Origin: Euclidia mi
Lineage: Eukaryota; Arthropoda; Insecta; Lepidoptera; Erebidae
NCBI GenBank assembly: GCA_944739405.2
Contig: OX123182.2
Location: 54,377,183-54,441,182 of the forward strand
Direction of reading: 5' to 3'
Length of the DNA: 64,000 nt
Shown here: one piece after another, positions 20,111 to 32,006 of the stretch
Layout: the number at the start of each line of letters is the position of its first letter
Position numbering within the stretch: position 1 is the first letter of the stretch
Program-made: the position numbers and the translations under genes
The notes under the pieces: generated by a model
Told to the model about the DNA's origin: nothing
Seen by the model: only the letters and a program-made list of their open reading frames with translations
Databases searched by the model: none

Positions 20111-21680
20111 TATAATTATCATCATATCGCACAATTTTATTTCTGACTTATTAACATCACCAACTCGGTACTAAGTTAAGGCGAAAACAGCATGTACAGT
20201 GAAAATTCAAAGAACATTTTCCATTTCATAGACCAAATAAATGATCTATGTTTTGAACAAAGATGTTGAATTTCGGCCATTGGACTACTAGTAAGCAGGT
20301 ATACAATTTCCGTATCACGGAAGTACGACGCACAGTCCTCAGACCAAAAAATACGATGAAAGGAACTGTCTCAATCCACTAATCCACCCACATAAAAGCT
20401 ACGCAAATAAAACGTTGTGTGAATTATTTTATTTCTTTATTCTGATATTCTCCATTTATCGTGGTTTATGATAATCGAGAACAAGATTTGTGTGCGACCT
20501 AACGGCCATTTCATATAATATAAAAGATAAGCATTTCTGCGATCAATGAGATGGATTTTGAACTCCCACTGAAATCAGAATGTATGATAAATAATTTTTG
20601 TTATGGGTTATACCTTAAATGGAATTTGTGAAAGTGTTTAACGATTGATACCTATTTGGATGATTTGATATTAGCAAATTGATATTTATTCTCATTATTA
20701 TTTCACGATACCATTTCGCATTTTTTTGTTACTTCTATTTGATGAGAATTCATAATAATAATACCTACAATATCAAAGCTAAATAATGTGGTCGTCCAGT
20801 AATGTCATAAGACTCATAGCACTGATTTCACAATGGGGATGTTTTACAGTGACCACAAACGCGCTGCAAGCAAATTTTTGCTCAATGAGTATAGTGTTAT
20901 AGACATTCAGACTTTGAGCGTAACACAATACTCGTATGAGTTACGCTTATATAATTGAAGATACTGGTCTGCCATTAAAGGCGATTGTAAATTAATATTA
21001 GGATGTTTAAGTTGTATTTATTATTCCAAAATTATGCAATGTATGTTACTGATGTTCGTGTCTGTGTTGTTCGATATTTGAAGTTATGTAAATATGAAAT
21101 TTAATTATAATTTGTATTGAATATAATTTGTTAAGAAAATCTTAACACATTCGCTTATAGCTTACTCCAGTCCATATAGAGGCTTAACAATAGTCGGATT
21201 ATATTCTTAAAATGACTTCAATAATAACGGTCCTTAAGTTTTATTTTATGAAGATATCAGAGTCTTAATGTCTTATTATTGTAGACTCGAGGAAGCTAAC
21301 GGTTATTCGATAATATGAACTCGATAAAGGTGCTGTAACATTCAATTAACAAGACTAGTGTTCGAAGCTAAGTGTCGAATGAAAAGGAATAGATTTGTTT
21401 TAGAAAGTTAGTCTAAAGATAAGTCTTATGAGATATTCATATAGGTCTAATCGTTCGTGACAGACTCTCACCTCCATAATCATCCCGGAGGTGCTACAGT
21501 GAGATTCAAACCACATGAGATATCTGAGAGTTGGTAAACTTGGTATAATGTTGGGTTTTGGGAGATGCTGGTGACGATGGCTTCGCATTTTCTTCTTCTT
21601 CTGTTTGGTGACATCACGAACGTTAGGATTAGTCGCTTACTATAGATGTACCAGAATTTTTTAACTGTAAGGAATACTAT
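20111..21680. other. No recognisable feature
   Basis: About 1.6 kb of AT-rich DNA. No gene, terminal inverted repeat or tandem array recognised. Confidence 0.4.
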
Positions 21681-21693
21681 TTATTGTGTAATT

Positions 21694-22524
21694 TTTTTTT
21701 TTTTTGGTGTCGGGTTGGAAAATCCTCATGGAGTACCTTCGCCCTGGGGGGGAAGGACGAAGGGGACTGTCAGACTCTTACTGACTAAAAACCAACCCGT
21801 GCTCTCCTCATGTACCCATGTGTCGGAGGGTAGGGTTTCACCTAAGCATTTCTCGCTACCTCTCGACGGGTATTGGTCCGCCAGATGGTCAGGCGGGCCC
21901 CGAACGAAACCCCCTTGGCGGCGGATGAAGGTGTTGGGCTCCGCCGCCAAAACACCCAGCGGCCGCAGAGGATAGGGAGGACGGCTCCGCAACACCCCAT
22001 CTCCTCTTCCTCTGCGGCCCCACCGCGACGCAACGATGGTGCGCCCCCATTTGGTCGCGGGAGATAGGGCGCGCGGCAACGCAACACCGACACGCCTCTC
22101 CTCCCGCGACCGCATCCGACTGCGAGGGACAGACAGAACTGTACCCCGCACCCGCACCTATGGACGCACCTACGCGGGCCTCACGCAAGCCCCCGTCACG
22201 GTAATATAATCTAACAGTATTGTAACTCGGCCGTCTTCGTGAGTTATATACCTACCAGACGCGCCGCATGCGAGCTGCGGCACGATAGCGGCTGCGGGTA
22301 CTGTAGGTACAGTCCGCCCAGTCTAATGGGTACTCTGCTCGCGGCGCGTAGGTATAACTCGAGTTTCGTGCGTTTGTATGGAGTTACAATACTGTTAGAT
22401 ATTATTACCGTGCCCCCGTGGAGCGTCCCCTCCCGGGATCCCGCTTAGCTTCACCGTGGGAGAAAATCAAATCCACGGTTACTAAGCCCCCCCACCACGA
22501 CAAGGTGGAGATCCCACGGGGGGG
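21694..22524 (-). mobile_element. R1-clade-like LINE derivative (831 bp, poly-A, 13-bp target duplication)
   Basis: Flanked by TTATTGTGTAATT at 21681-21693 and again at 22525-22537, a perfect 13-bp target-site duplication. On the minus strand it starts 'CCCCCCGTGGGATCTCCACC', then 'TTGTCGTGGTGGGGGGGC'. It ends with 'GGTTTTTAGTCAGTAAGAGT', then 'CTGACA', and an A12-type tail (T run at 21693-21705). The 5' and 3' motifs are those I associate with lepidopteran R1-like LINEs, but there is no RT between them. It is either an internally deleted LINE or a SINE built from LINE ends. Confidence 0.75.
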
Positions 22525-22872
22525 TTATTGTGTAATTCTATAATAATTTAGTTTTTAAGTATCAACATTCGCATTAAGGGTGAATAAATGTCGGACTACA
22601 TATACAGGGTAATTTTTTATGTAGTTCGGATATTTTAGTATGTTATACATTTACAAATATAAACACGTATTTTTTATTTTTTTGTTTTACCAAAAAATAA
22701 CAAAATAATCGCTTATTAAAGAATATCTACTTGAAACAGATGTTCATGGTCACCCGATGGCTTATCAGCTGTGAGCTCGACGCGACACAATAGCGCGCGG
22801 ACGCGCTACGTAAAGGTTGAACGACTTGTACCTACACCGATCAGATACTGTGTTCTAGCTTCAAAATTATTG

Positions 22873-23128
22873 TTATTCACGTACCTACCGTGCTTCATCA
22901 GTCCATAGGATGTTCACTTCGGGATGATTAATAAGCCATTCACACAAGACTCGTCGTGGTAGGTACTTGGTCTACTTCCTGAAGATGTTGTACCGGCTGG
23001 TAATGGTACGGATGGAGACCGGCTGTGTTTAACAGTCTCCACACTGCGAGCTGGCTCACACCGAAGCGACGTGCTGCATCGTATGTGCTGGCTCGTGGAT
23101 CCCTTTCGAAGAATTCGAAGAGGAAATG
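22873..23128 (-). pseudogene. Transposase remnant of the IS630/Tc1/mariner-type element
   Basis: Minus-strand frame 'FFERDPRASTYDAARRFGVS', then 'QLAVWRLLNTAGLHPYHYQP' and 'VQHLQ', is a helix-turn-helix DNA-binding domain plus the HPYHYQPVQ motif of this transposase group. A frameshift near 22965 leads to 'RVLCEWLINHPEVNILWTDE'. That stretch includes the TDE motif where the first catalytic Asp resides. The rest of the catalytic domain is missing, and the N-terminus is cut by a LINE tail at 23125. Confidence 0.75.
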
Positions 23129-23340
23129 AAATGAAATGAAAATAGTTTATTTTGACATACACGTAAACACACTAATATTCTAAAGAAACACAAAAAATAC
23201 TAACAAATAAAAAAGAAAAGAGAATAAAACAAATCACAAATAAAATATTATTAAGAATAAGAACAAAAAATTAATTAACAAAAAGGAAGGAAAATAAACT
23301 TAAAAATAAACAGAGTAGTAAAAGTAGTAAGTCGTGTAGT
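23125..23340 (-). repeat. LINE 3' end with (TTTCA)n tail inside the transposase
   Basis: Plus strand shows GAAATGAAATGAAATGAAAA then 'TAGTTTATTTTGACATACAC'. In minus orientation this is a LINE 3' UTR ending in AATAAACT and an ATTTC repeat. It interrupts the transposase N-terminus. The 5' limit is unclear. Confidence 0.45.
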
Positions 23341-24521
23341 CAAAATGGGACCCAGTTCGGCATAATGCCAGACGAATGCCTGGCGCCGATTTTCAACCAG
23401 GCCCTCTAGTGACTCACGCATGCGATATCAAAGAAACAATATAAGTACAGAATACAATAGAAATACAGAATTACACATATGTACTTATATAACTTTTTTA
23501 TTATAAATGGTATAGGTACTTACATAAACACAGATAAAAATAAATATACACACAAAAAGGAGTACATAAACTAATAAATATTACAAGTATAAGAAAGTGT
23601 AATCAGTGTAATACCAGTGTGTCATAAAAAAATAAAAAGGAATAATAATATTTAGGCATATCGCAGAGTGTCGATGCCGACGAATTATTTTATTGTTATC
23701 GTTGCGTCACTAAAATTAAATGAGTCTTTGCCAGACTGCCAAAGAGATACGCAGCGCTCGCGCAGTGCACTGCGCGGGTGCGCTGTTTGTAGGTATATGG
23801 CTGCAGCCAATAGTTTACAAAATAATAACAGGCTACCAGCGCTTGCCCCGCCAGGGGCCTTACTCTCCAAAATAATGCCAATCTCAATTTAAAACCAATA
23901 CAATTCCAATGTCAATTTCATGGTCACGTGGTTTCGTACTCTTGAAATCAATGTTGTCGACATTGGATTGAAATTGGGATCGCTCTGCGATTGGGAGGAC
24001 TAGTGTTGTTCAAAATGTTACTATAAACCAACATTATGACTTTGAATGTCTGTATTTTATAAATAACAAGGTAAATAAATAAATAGGATGTGGCTAATGG
24101 TTTAACTCAATAATTTTATCGTTTATAAGTCAAATGAGCCCGAAAAAACTGCTAATATCATAAATATGCCATTTTTGGCTGTATGTGGGAGTGTCGTTGC
24201 CGCCACAAAAAAAGTTAACCAAGCTGCCAAACAAAACATAAACAAACTTATCTAAGTTCTTCAATTTAAAATTACGCTCGAATAAAGTGAAAAAAGTTTT
24301 ATTTTAAGTTTTCCAGTAAGAATACGACTATAATAATTGATAATTTTAGTTCCGTTGTACATATTTATTGTTACGTTACGAAGTTTATAGAAGCGGTAAG
24401 TAAAAACTACCAAGATTACATTATAAACATTATCTCGATCAATGTTTCCTAAACTGCGTGATGTAGTAGGTATATAGGTACTAAAAAACTTATGCATTTT
24501 CAGTTATAATGGCTTATCGTC

Positions 24522-25790
24522 CTAGCTATGATATATGCCCAGTTAGAAGCTTTGGTGGAGTTTCTTGAAGAAAATCCAGGCATAGCCAAGTGTTTGCTTC
24601 GCACCACCCAAGCCTAGCAAGAAATTAGAGGAAAAAATAGGTGAATTTGGCTACCTCTTTAAATGCTCTTGGAGGAGCTATTAAGGATGGTCAAGGAATT
24701 CAAGGATGGGCCAAGGTAAGATTTTTCACAATAAGTAGATACCTATTAATAATTATGTAATTTATTCTGTATGTATAGTTATGTCTTTTATTAAAATAAA
24801 TTTGTTTTTAGTACTGGGCAGAGAAGAAATGTGGTATAGTAATAGTAAAAAACTTAATAGGTACTTAATCACTTTATTTTTACAGTCTGCACCAGCTGTC
24901 ACACCTACAGTAGATTCTGTGCCAGTATTAGCAGAGCTTTTAGACCAAATGGACACATTCTCCATTCCTAGCGTGTCTCGCGTATAGGAGTCGCTTGATA
25001 ATGTGAGGTACATTATCAAGCGACTCCTATAGGTAAGTGTTCATTTAAATTGTTTACCACTGATTTTAACGGTTGTTAAAATTAGTTTAGGAAAAAAAAT
25101 CTCATCACAAATCTTAGTATTTTTATCAAAGGCTATATTTGGTAAGAACACAAATTATATGAATATTATAAGCAGCATTGCAGCCCTAACCCTATGCTAA
25201 AGCTATGGGACTTGTGACCGAGAATTTGTGGATTAAAATCCTACCTATTACATTACTGACCTAAATTATTATTAATCTTGAGAGCACAGGCAATAAACTG
25301 AGTTAATAGAAAAGAATGAAGGCCTTTAAAAGAAATAATAATTTAAGACTGAAATCCCTGGCATTTTTTTCTCATAGGGCCCTGAATCTTATCCTTGTAT
25401 ATCTCATTTCAGTGCCACCATCAGCCCCTCTGTCTTCAGTGCCACTGCAAACTACACCATCTTCAGAGCCACTACCAGCCACGCGGTTGTCTGTGCAACC
25501 ACCAGCTGCGGCACCATATCAGGATATTACACCCAGACGGCGGCAACGTCGTTCTTCAATCACTCAGAGACCAATTAATCCAGAAATGGAGCAGTTTGCA
25601 ATGATAGACAAATGACATGTAGAAGCAGAGAGAACTACAGCCCAAGCATTGGCTCAATTCTCAAACATATTGAGTTTGCTTGTGGCAATTAAAGAGTGCA
25701 GGGTTCAAGCACAAGAGGCAACAGCTCAAGGCATTTCTGAAATAGCTAGAAATTCTTTATTCTTATGCTATTATTTAAGTTGATTTTAGT
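24522..25790 (+). pseudogene. Harbinger Myb/SANT-like DNA-binding protein, broken, intron-containing
   Basis: First exon: 'AQLEALVEFLEENPGIAKCL' is the start of a zeste/Myb-SANT-type domain; it ends 'GWAK' at a GTAAGAT donor near 24716. A small exon 'YWAEKKCG' follows a TTTTTAG acceptor (about 24811). A third begins 'SAPAVTPTVDSVPVLAELLD' at about 24893 and ends at a GTAAGTG donor (25033). The last starts at a TTTCAG acceptor (25413) with Pro/Ser-rich 'VPPSAPLSSVPLQTTPSSEP', a basic 'RRRQRRSS', and an Ala/Gln-rich helical tail. Stop codons in exon 1 and after 'MIDK' show decay. A 22-bp inverted repeat disrupts exon 3. The exon model is inference. Confidence 0.65.
24983..25031. repeat. Perfect 22-bp inverted repeat with 5-nt loop
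   Basis: The left arm TATAGGAGTCGCTTGATAAT (plus GT) at 24983-25004 is exactly inverted at 25010-25031, around the spacer GAGGT. It lies at the end of exon 3 of the Harbinger Myb-like gene, and the right arm abuts the GTAAGTG splice donor. Confidence 0.9.
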
Positions 25791-25988
25791 TTTATATTTG
25801 GATCTCATTCTTAATTATTGTGATATATTATGACCTCAATGTTGATTCTACTGCTATATTGTTGATTCTGTTATATTTTATCTCATTGTTGATTCTTATA
25901 TTTTGATAAATAAAAGTATTTATAAGTTTAAAAAGACTTTACTATCATCCATTACATAAAAATAAAACCATTCTGGTAATATAATTGT

Positions 25989-26860
25989 CTACCTTCTAGT
26001 CAACCATAATTGCTGTACTAAAGCAGCTCTTTTTTGAAGGCCTCGACGTAATTTAGCAGCTGCTGTTGTTCTGGCTGTCTCACTTGGTTCTTGTGGAATG
26101 GGATCAGGGTTATAGTGGTCATCATATCTTATTAACTTTTCAAGGTCGAGTTCAGGTAAATTAATGCACATGTTGTGCAAGATACAATATGTATTAATTA
26201 TTTTGGATGCTACGGTGGGATGGTAATGTAGCACCCTGTGCGTCAGTAGCCACATCCATCTATTTTGAGGACAGCTATAGTACGCTCCACTACATTGCAT
26301 GCTGAGCAGTGCACTTTGGTTTAATACTACTCTGGAGAAGCTGCAGCAGCATTAATTAAAGGTGCCATCTGGTACTCTCTTTGAGCATATCCTGAATCAC
26401 CTACAAATAAAAAAATATAATTAATTATTTAAAACATTTTACAGAATTACATACATAAACTCACGCCTGTTTCCCCGAAGGGGTCGGCAGAGGCATATAA
26501 AACGCCCACTTTAAGCCATTGTTTTGATCCCCACGTAATAGGTGGTGAGCCTACTGCCGTAACCCTATGCACCCATACCAACATACAGAACCCACAGTTA
26601 CAGAATTCTTATTTTGAATATGTACAAAATATTACTTGCCGAATAAGTATACAAGGTACTTACCTAGGTACCTAAGTGGCAAATTCAACATAGGCTATTT
26701 AACATAAGGCTTTATATTTGCATATATTTCCTTAAACAAATCCTTAATGACCCAGTAATTTGCCTTAAATTCGGTTTCATGCATAGAAAACGCTTTTTCC
26801 ATGTAGCGCATCATACGACGTTCGTCTTATCTTCTATTAAACTCTTTTCACTTAGATTTA
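25989..26860 (-). pseudogene. HARBI1-like Harbinger transposase, internally deleted
   Basis: A 5' exon (about 26860-26660) encodes 'MRYMEKAFSMHETEFKANYW' and 'VIKDLFKEIYANIKP', the N-terminal FRLSK-type region of HARBI1 proteins. It ends at a GTAAGTA donor. After an intron holding a SINE, a 3' exon starts at a TTTGTAG acceptor (26400) with 'GDSGYAQREYQMAPL' (second catalytic Asp block). It continues with 'VERTIAVLK' (catalytic Glu, in a shifted frame) and 'HRVLHYHPTVASKIINTYCI' and 'LHNMCI', the conserved C-terminal motif. About 130 residues of the catalytic middle are absent. Two stops and frame changes confirm decay. Confidence 0.8.
26455..26567 (-). mobile_element. tRNA-derived SINE, copy 4 (5'-truncated)
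   Basis: Matches the 3' part of the SINE: 'TCACGCCTGTTTCCCCGAAG' and 'CCCACGTAATAGGTGGTGAG', then 'CCTACTGCCGTAA'. It is inserted in the intron of the HARBI1 pseudogene, so it postdates the Harbinger. Its sequence is closest to copy 5 (41128). Confidence 0.75.
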
Positions 26861-27214
26861 CTTAAGATATCATGCATTAACACTATCCTTGCCATAATAG
26901 AAACTTACTCCAATACTTTGAAAACTATACAATGGATAAAAACTTATAAAATAGGAAAACAATTTACAAAAAGTTACTCTTTCGTTATTGGATTTAACTC
27001 AATAAACAAACCAATCTTGACGCAATACGCAACTGTCAAAATATGCTCGGGAGTAGCTTTTCAATGCCGATCCCGATCCTATTTAGTTCCTCAAGAAAAC
27101 GCCCAATTTAAATGCAATTTGGCGCTAGTGTCGTGTTCAAGAGTAGGAATTGTGACAATTACTGACAATCCCAATGTCGATAGATCGGAATTAAATTCAA
27201 GAGTAAGGCCCCAG

Positions 27215-28121
27215 TAGCCGCGCGGCATCCGACGCATCCGCATTCAGTGTTTGTGCATACGAAAACAAGCGCGAAGTCGTCTCAAACGCTCGACAGCTCG
27301 GCACGATGCAAATACAGTTATGTAATACATATAGATACAAACAAACAATATACAGTGAAATACCGATGAACATGACAACAACTATGGAGTAATACAATAA
27401 TCTTAAGTAAGTACAGTTTTCTTACATATTTTGTGTCCTAGTATTCATATTGCAGCACATTCCTAGCACTTACACACATATCTTGCATTTTCAGATTTTA
27501 AAAGATTGTTAATCGGGAGCAACTCGGATATTATGTAAGATCAAGTTTTCGACGTCAGTAGCCAGGTGAGGTCTGCCATACCCTAGTGCATGGCTAGGGG
27601 TTGTGAACTGGCCATGATCCAAAAGCCTTTGGTTGACCGTTCACTTGGAACTACTGGGTTGTTTACTACTTGAGCTCGCATACGAGGTACACTTTACACT
27701 TTCTTGTTCGTACATTGTTCTAGCTGCAAGAAGGCTTTCACCACTGAGTAAATAAACTAGTACTATTTCGTAGCACTCGCGATTTGAAAATCGTTGGGAC
27801 GTCATTCTAACGACTTACGATCGACGAGTGCGTCGGCGCTTGCGCGAAATTGCGACACGTGCCACTTTCTCGATGCGCCCGCGTTGACTGGCGCGCGGTC
27901 GGCTCGTGGATTATTGGCCCCGCACCCCGCGTCCTGCATCCCACGTCCCGTACCCCTGTCGCATCGCGCGCGTGTTTGATAGTATTATCGCAACGAATAA
28001 CGTTGTGTCTATGATTTCCTTGTTTCTCGGATATTTTTACTTGGATTTGGTGGGATAAAAAAGTAAAAAGTTATTTATGGAAATGTGTTCTATTATTGAT
28101 ATAAAACCACAGAAAAAATAG
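27215..28121. other. Right part of the 5.5-kb transposon, non-coding, with GC-rich island
   Basis: Sequence between the Harbinger right end and the inverted repeat at 28122. A GC/CpG-rich patch at about 27785-27975 ('CGACGAGTGCGTCGGCGC', 'GCGCGCGGTCGG') stands out from the AT-rich surroundings. No transposase segment or host exon could be recognised. Confidence 0.4.
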
Positions 28122-28150
28122 CCGAACTACATAAAAAATTACCCTGTATA

Positions 28151-31100
28151 TACCACGTTTATCGCCTGTATAATTATGTCAAAAGCCTTTTTTTTAGTTT
28201 GTTACCTAGCCACCAATTGTGAATCTGGAAATAGATGATTCACGATCGATATTATAAAAATTCATTAAACATGAATCATCCAGATGTTATATGGATCATA
28301 TTATAATCTTATTTCTTCGTGTTGTTACTCACTGGCGCAGAAACTTCTCAACGGATTGTGGATAAACTTAGCAGTAATATAGCATATACATCAGCATATC
28401 ACATGAGCTACCTGGCATTGCGATAACCGATACCAACCCACGTGGGCGGGGACGCAATCATATGTTAGAATATAGCGATAATAAGGGTTGGTTTGTCGCC
28501 ACCTGAGCCTACACTAACACAATAATTAACGGTACCGCTAAAACGTAACTGCCGTGATAAAGTATTTGTAGTACGTATAATGAAAGGGTTGTTTATATAA
28601 GCCATTTTAATGTTACATTCGCTTGCTCGGTATGTTTGGTAATATTTTGTTTTGGTGTGCAAATTTATTTCCAAACTTTCGCCTCGGAAAACATGTTAAG
28701 CCGTAGGTCCTGCGCTCAATCTGTCTCCGGTCACGTCGCTTGCGTGTCCCATCGGACTATGAGAGAGAGGGAATAGGGAGTGCATTTGTGTATGCGCATG
28801 CACTACATTTTGCACTATAATATGTCCCGCGCAGTTGGCAAGTCTCATATATAGACAAGCCGCTGTGGCCGAAATGAAAAAACAAAAAGAAGTTTTATTT
28901 GCACCTCCACATAAACTTAAAAAAAACTTAACAAACAAATAAACTAAAACTACAGGTACACTAGGAATATAAGAAGGTAGGTACATTCATTAGTTCTGGT
29001 GGCGTTACATGGAGGGCAAATAAGGTGCTGCGTTAGCTAATGTTGCAGTATAACTACAACGCTGGTATTCTCGCAGGCCGAGTAAATAAAATAATACACC
29101 TAAATAATATACACATTTGATACAAAGAAATTGGATGAAGAACAATAAAATATATAGCATTCTTAGTAAATAATAATATATAAACTATATCAATATATTT
29201 CATAACTAATATATACATATATATATTTACAAACTTAAATATACTTAATAGAAATATTTATAGAAATATGATTATTATGTTGAAAGAACTATTTCTTGTG
29301 TTTCCGAACGCAACTCGTAGGTGTCACTTGATAGTTATAAAGTTATTGAGTTCATGTTGAGTTCCATCTGTCACGACTGTCAAGAAAGCTTCTATGCTGT
29401 CCATCATTACGTTGCGTACGCGCTAATAGCAAAAATAATACATAGTTACTATACAATACGCCAAAATAGCAAAAAATAGCACAGAAAGCGGTCGGGAGGA
29501 CATTATTATTATACTATCATTGCAGAAGCAAAATCAGAGGATATTAAGAATACGCTACTATTAAATAGTTGAGCCAGTCCAACTTGCGATCGAAAGGTCG
29601 TCGGTTTACATCCCATCGATTACACTAACGACGAAGAACGTCCTCAATCACAAGATTCACAAGCGTTTAACTTTAGTTGAGGAGTTATTATGAATTTTAG
29701 TAGTTAGGTTGGTTCAAGAAGATGTGGCATATCTTCGCGTAAAATACCCTGCATCAAATATTAACTAAAAGAAAGCGTTATTATACCAACATTTTTTTAA
29801 ATTTTATTGTTAATCCGCATTGCACCGTTTGTTTATTAATGTAGGCTTTATAGAAAAACTAAGTACAAAAAATAAATGTAAAAAACCAATGTATTATGAG
29901 GAAATAAATATGCGTTAAAAATAAACTACATAGGTAGGTATATATCGATAAACTTGATGAACTTCAATAATAGTTTTATTGCGAGCCCTTTAAACGGTCA
30001 CCTAAACAAAAGCTGACCACTTGAATACCTCTCAAACGCCATTAAGTTTCAACTTACTGAAAGCCTAACTAAAAATTTGCCTTACAAACGTTTTATTTAA
30101 CCGCTGAGTGTTTCAACGAACGTACTTGAAGCAGAAGAGATCTTGACACTAATGCTCTTATTGTGTCTGAACTGCAAGGTTGGTTACTGAAATTCTTGAT
30201 AAAATGTGCTGGATATATTTGAAAAATAGGGGGCTAAAAGGTTATAAGAAATCAATGAATCTTGAGCAAATGAAACTTAGCGGAGGAATGCTACACGCCT
30301 CTGCCATTTTCATTATAATAGCAAAGGTGGGAACTTTACGAACTGCAATGTACCAACATGTATTCCTTGAATTCAAACATTGATTCCAACAAATCCACTC
30401 CCAACTACATAGCTTGTTGGATGTTTTCACAGTGTGTACGTATAAATATCTATAGCGCGACACTATTACAATTAACTCGTCTTCGATTGTAAACAGGGGG
30501 ATCACGTCTTGCATTCTGATTATGTTCGACTCACCTACACTGTCTACCCACATTTTATTCGCTTCAAATAAATGCCTGTTAAGGGTACGAGTTACGACAC
30601 TGATGGCTTTTGTTGTAGCTTGAATATTACGTAGGAACTTTACTTATTGGTCTAGTTCTTTTTGTAATATGACTGCGTAGGCACTAACTCTTTACTAATT
30701 ACTTACAAGACTCGGGTCGCGGCTTTGCTCGCTTGGGTGTCGATTATATAAAGGAGTCTTTGTCGTTATTCTGATGTATCTACAAGGTATATTACTGCAA
30801 AGTTTTATCAAAATCAGTTCTCTAGTTTGTGCGTGAGAGGGCAACAAGCATCCATGCATCCATCGTCATAAACATTCACATTTAGTAATGTTACGTACAT
30901 TACTAGTTTTAGTATAGTATTAGTTAAGATTTGAGCTTTTTTTATTTGTTTCCACTGTATCATAGCTTGAGGGAATCCTTAACAGTCCGGCCGCGACTTT
31001 GTAGCTTTAAGCCTTCATGCGACGGGTGGTTCGATTGCTGTGTGGCGTTCTACGTCAGCGACGAATTACAGTTCTTTACAGACATGAGCGTTGTTCATCG

Positions 31101-32004
31101 CAGCCAATCGTGGCCAGGCAGTGACAACGTTTTCACAAAATTACAGTAAATCTCAAACTTTTTCACAAAGAAAAGCTCGGATATTTTTACTTGCCTGTGA
31201 AGTACCTATATCTTCTACTGCTTGTGTCAGATTTACAACAGCCTTCAATGTTTCACATATACCTATTTTATCTTTTATACGTATTTGAAAGGCTCCACAC
31301 ATATCTTATAACCGTATACTTACCTGTCGTTTATAGTTTTCAGTCGCTTTCAAAACGGGTTTAGTAGTATTGTTAATACTTGGTACTCTAAGACAACTAC
31401 ATATTTATGCCGTTACTGAACACTGTAACAACTTTTTTTTGTATATTTTGCAGGGTATATCTTTCCATAAATCACTTATTTAATGAAAAATCTCCTAACT
31501 TATACTCTTTTATTGAACTTTTATAACATTTCTGAGGCTTATAGCGCAATTACGGTTCCATGTTCCAAAATTCGCGGCAAATTTAAGCGACTAATGGGCA
31601 TATTACTGGCAATACAAAAAGGGGTGCTTCTTTTAAATATAATGTTGATGCCTTAAGGGTTACATCGGGAAATTCGAACAATTAGAAAGAAGCTGCTTGA
31701 ATGTAGGTATTGAAATTTCTCCAAAGCCGTGGCGCGCATGGGCTTGAATGTTCAAGTTTGTTTGTCAAGTGAATTTGTAATTAATGATTACATTTTAACT
31801 CAAAATTATCAAAGAACTTGTCTTTTGAATGTTTTGTCGTTTAAAGAGCCGTCTTGTATAGTCGTGTGACCTTATGTTTTTCGTCAAAAGAACTTAGAAA
31901 CCAGCACCATATACGCGTAGAGACGCTTTACGTGAAAATACTTGCACTGAGCTATTAATGGTACATTTGTGTTCAAACGGAACAAGTACAATAAAATCAA
32001 CAAA
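28151..32004. other. Mostly featureless stretch
   Basis: Nearly 3.9 kb without a recognisable gene. About 28320-28390 ('ACTCACTGGCGCAGAAACTT', 'GATTGTGGATAAAC', 'GCATATACATCAGCATA') resembles the interior of the Helitron at 34131 and is probably a Helitron scrap. The rest is AT-rich with small open frames lacking motifs. Confidence 0.4.
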
Positions 32005-32006
32005 TA

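Larger units (their letters stand above)
23855..27211. mobile_element. PIF/Harbinger transposon (3357 bp, defective)
   Basis: Terminal inverted repeats GGGCCTTACTCT (23855) and its inverse ending at 27211 are flanked by the 3-bp duplication CAG (23852-23854, 27212-27214), as expected for Harbinger. It has the two-gene layout of the superfamily: a Myb/SANT-like protein on the plus strand (24522-25790) and a HARBI1-type nuclease on the minus strand (25989-26860), converging tail to tail. Both are broken. A SINE (26455-26567) sits in a HARBI1 intron. Confidence 0.85.
22605..28146. mobile_element. IS630/Tc1/mariner-type DNA transposon, 5.5 kb, with nested insertions
   Basis: Bounded by perfect 25-bp terminal inverted repeats beginning CAGGGTAATTTTTTATGTAG (22605-22629 and, inverted, 28122-28146). 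They continue with one mismatch for several more bases. The flanks are TATA on both sides (22601-22604, 28147-28150), consistent with TA insertion. Inside lies a transposase remnant (22873-23128), a LINE tail and a complete-ended Harbinger (23855-27211). Without these the element would be about 2 kb. Confidence 0.8.

Noticed and set aside
21726..22157. 143-codon GC-rich reverse frame and overlapping frames on both strands
   Set aside because: Falls in the untranslated portions of the R1-like element; overlapping frames on several strands reflect high GC content.
27794..27979. 61-codon frame in a CpG-rich patch, as a possible host exon
   Set aside because: No splice-site support or recognisable motif; it lies inside a transposon.
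30931..31149. 72-codon plus-strand frame starting MSFFYLFPLY
   Set aside because: No splice-site context, repeat copy or motif; a frame of this length is expected by chance in 64 kb.
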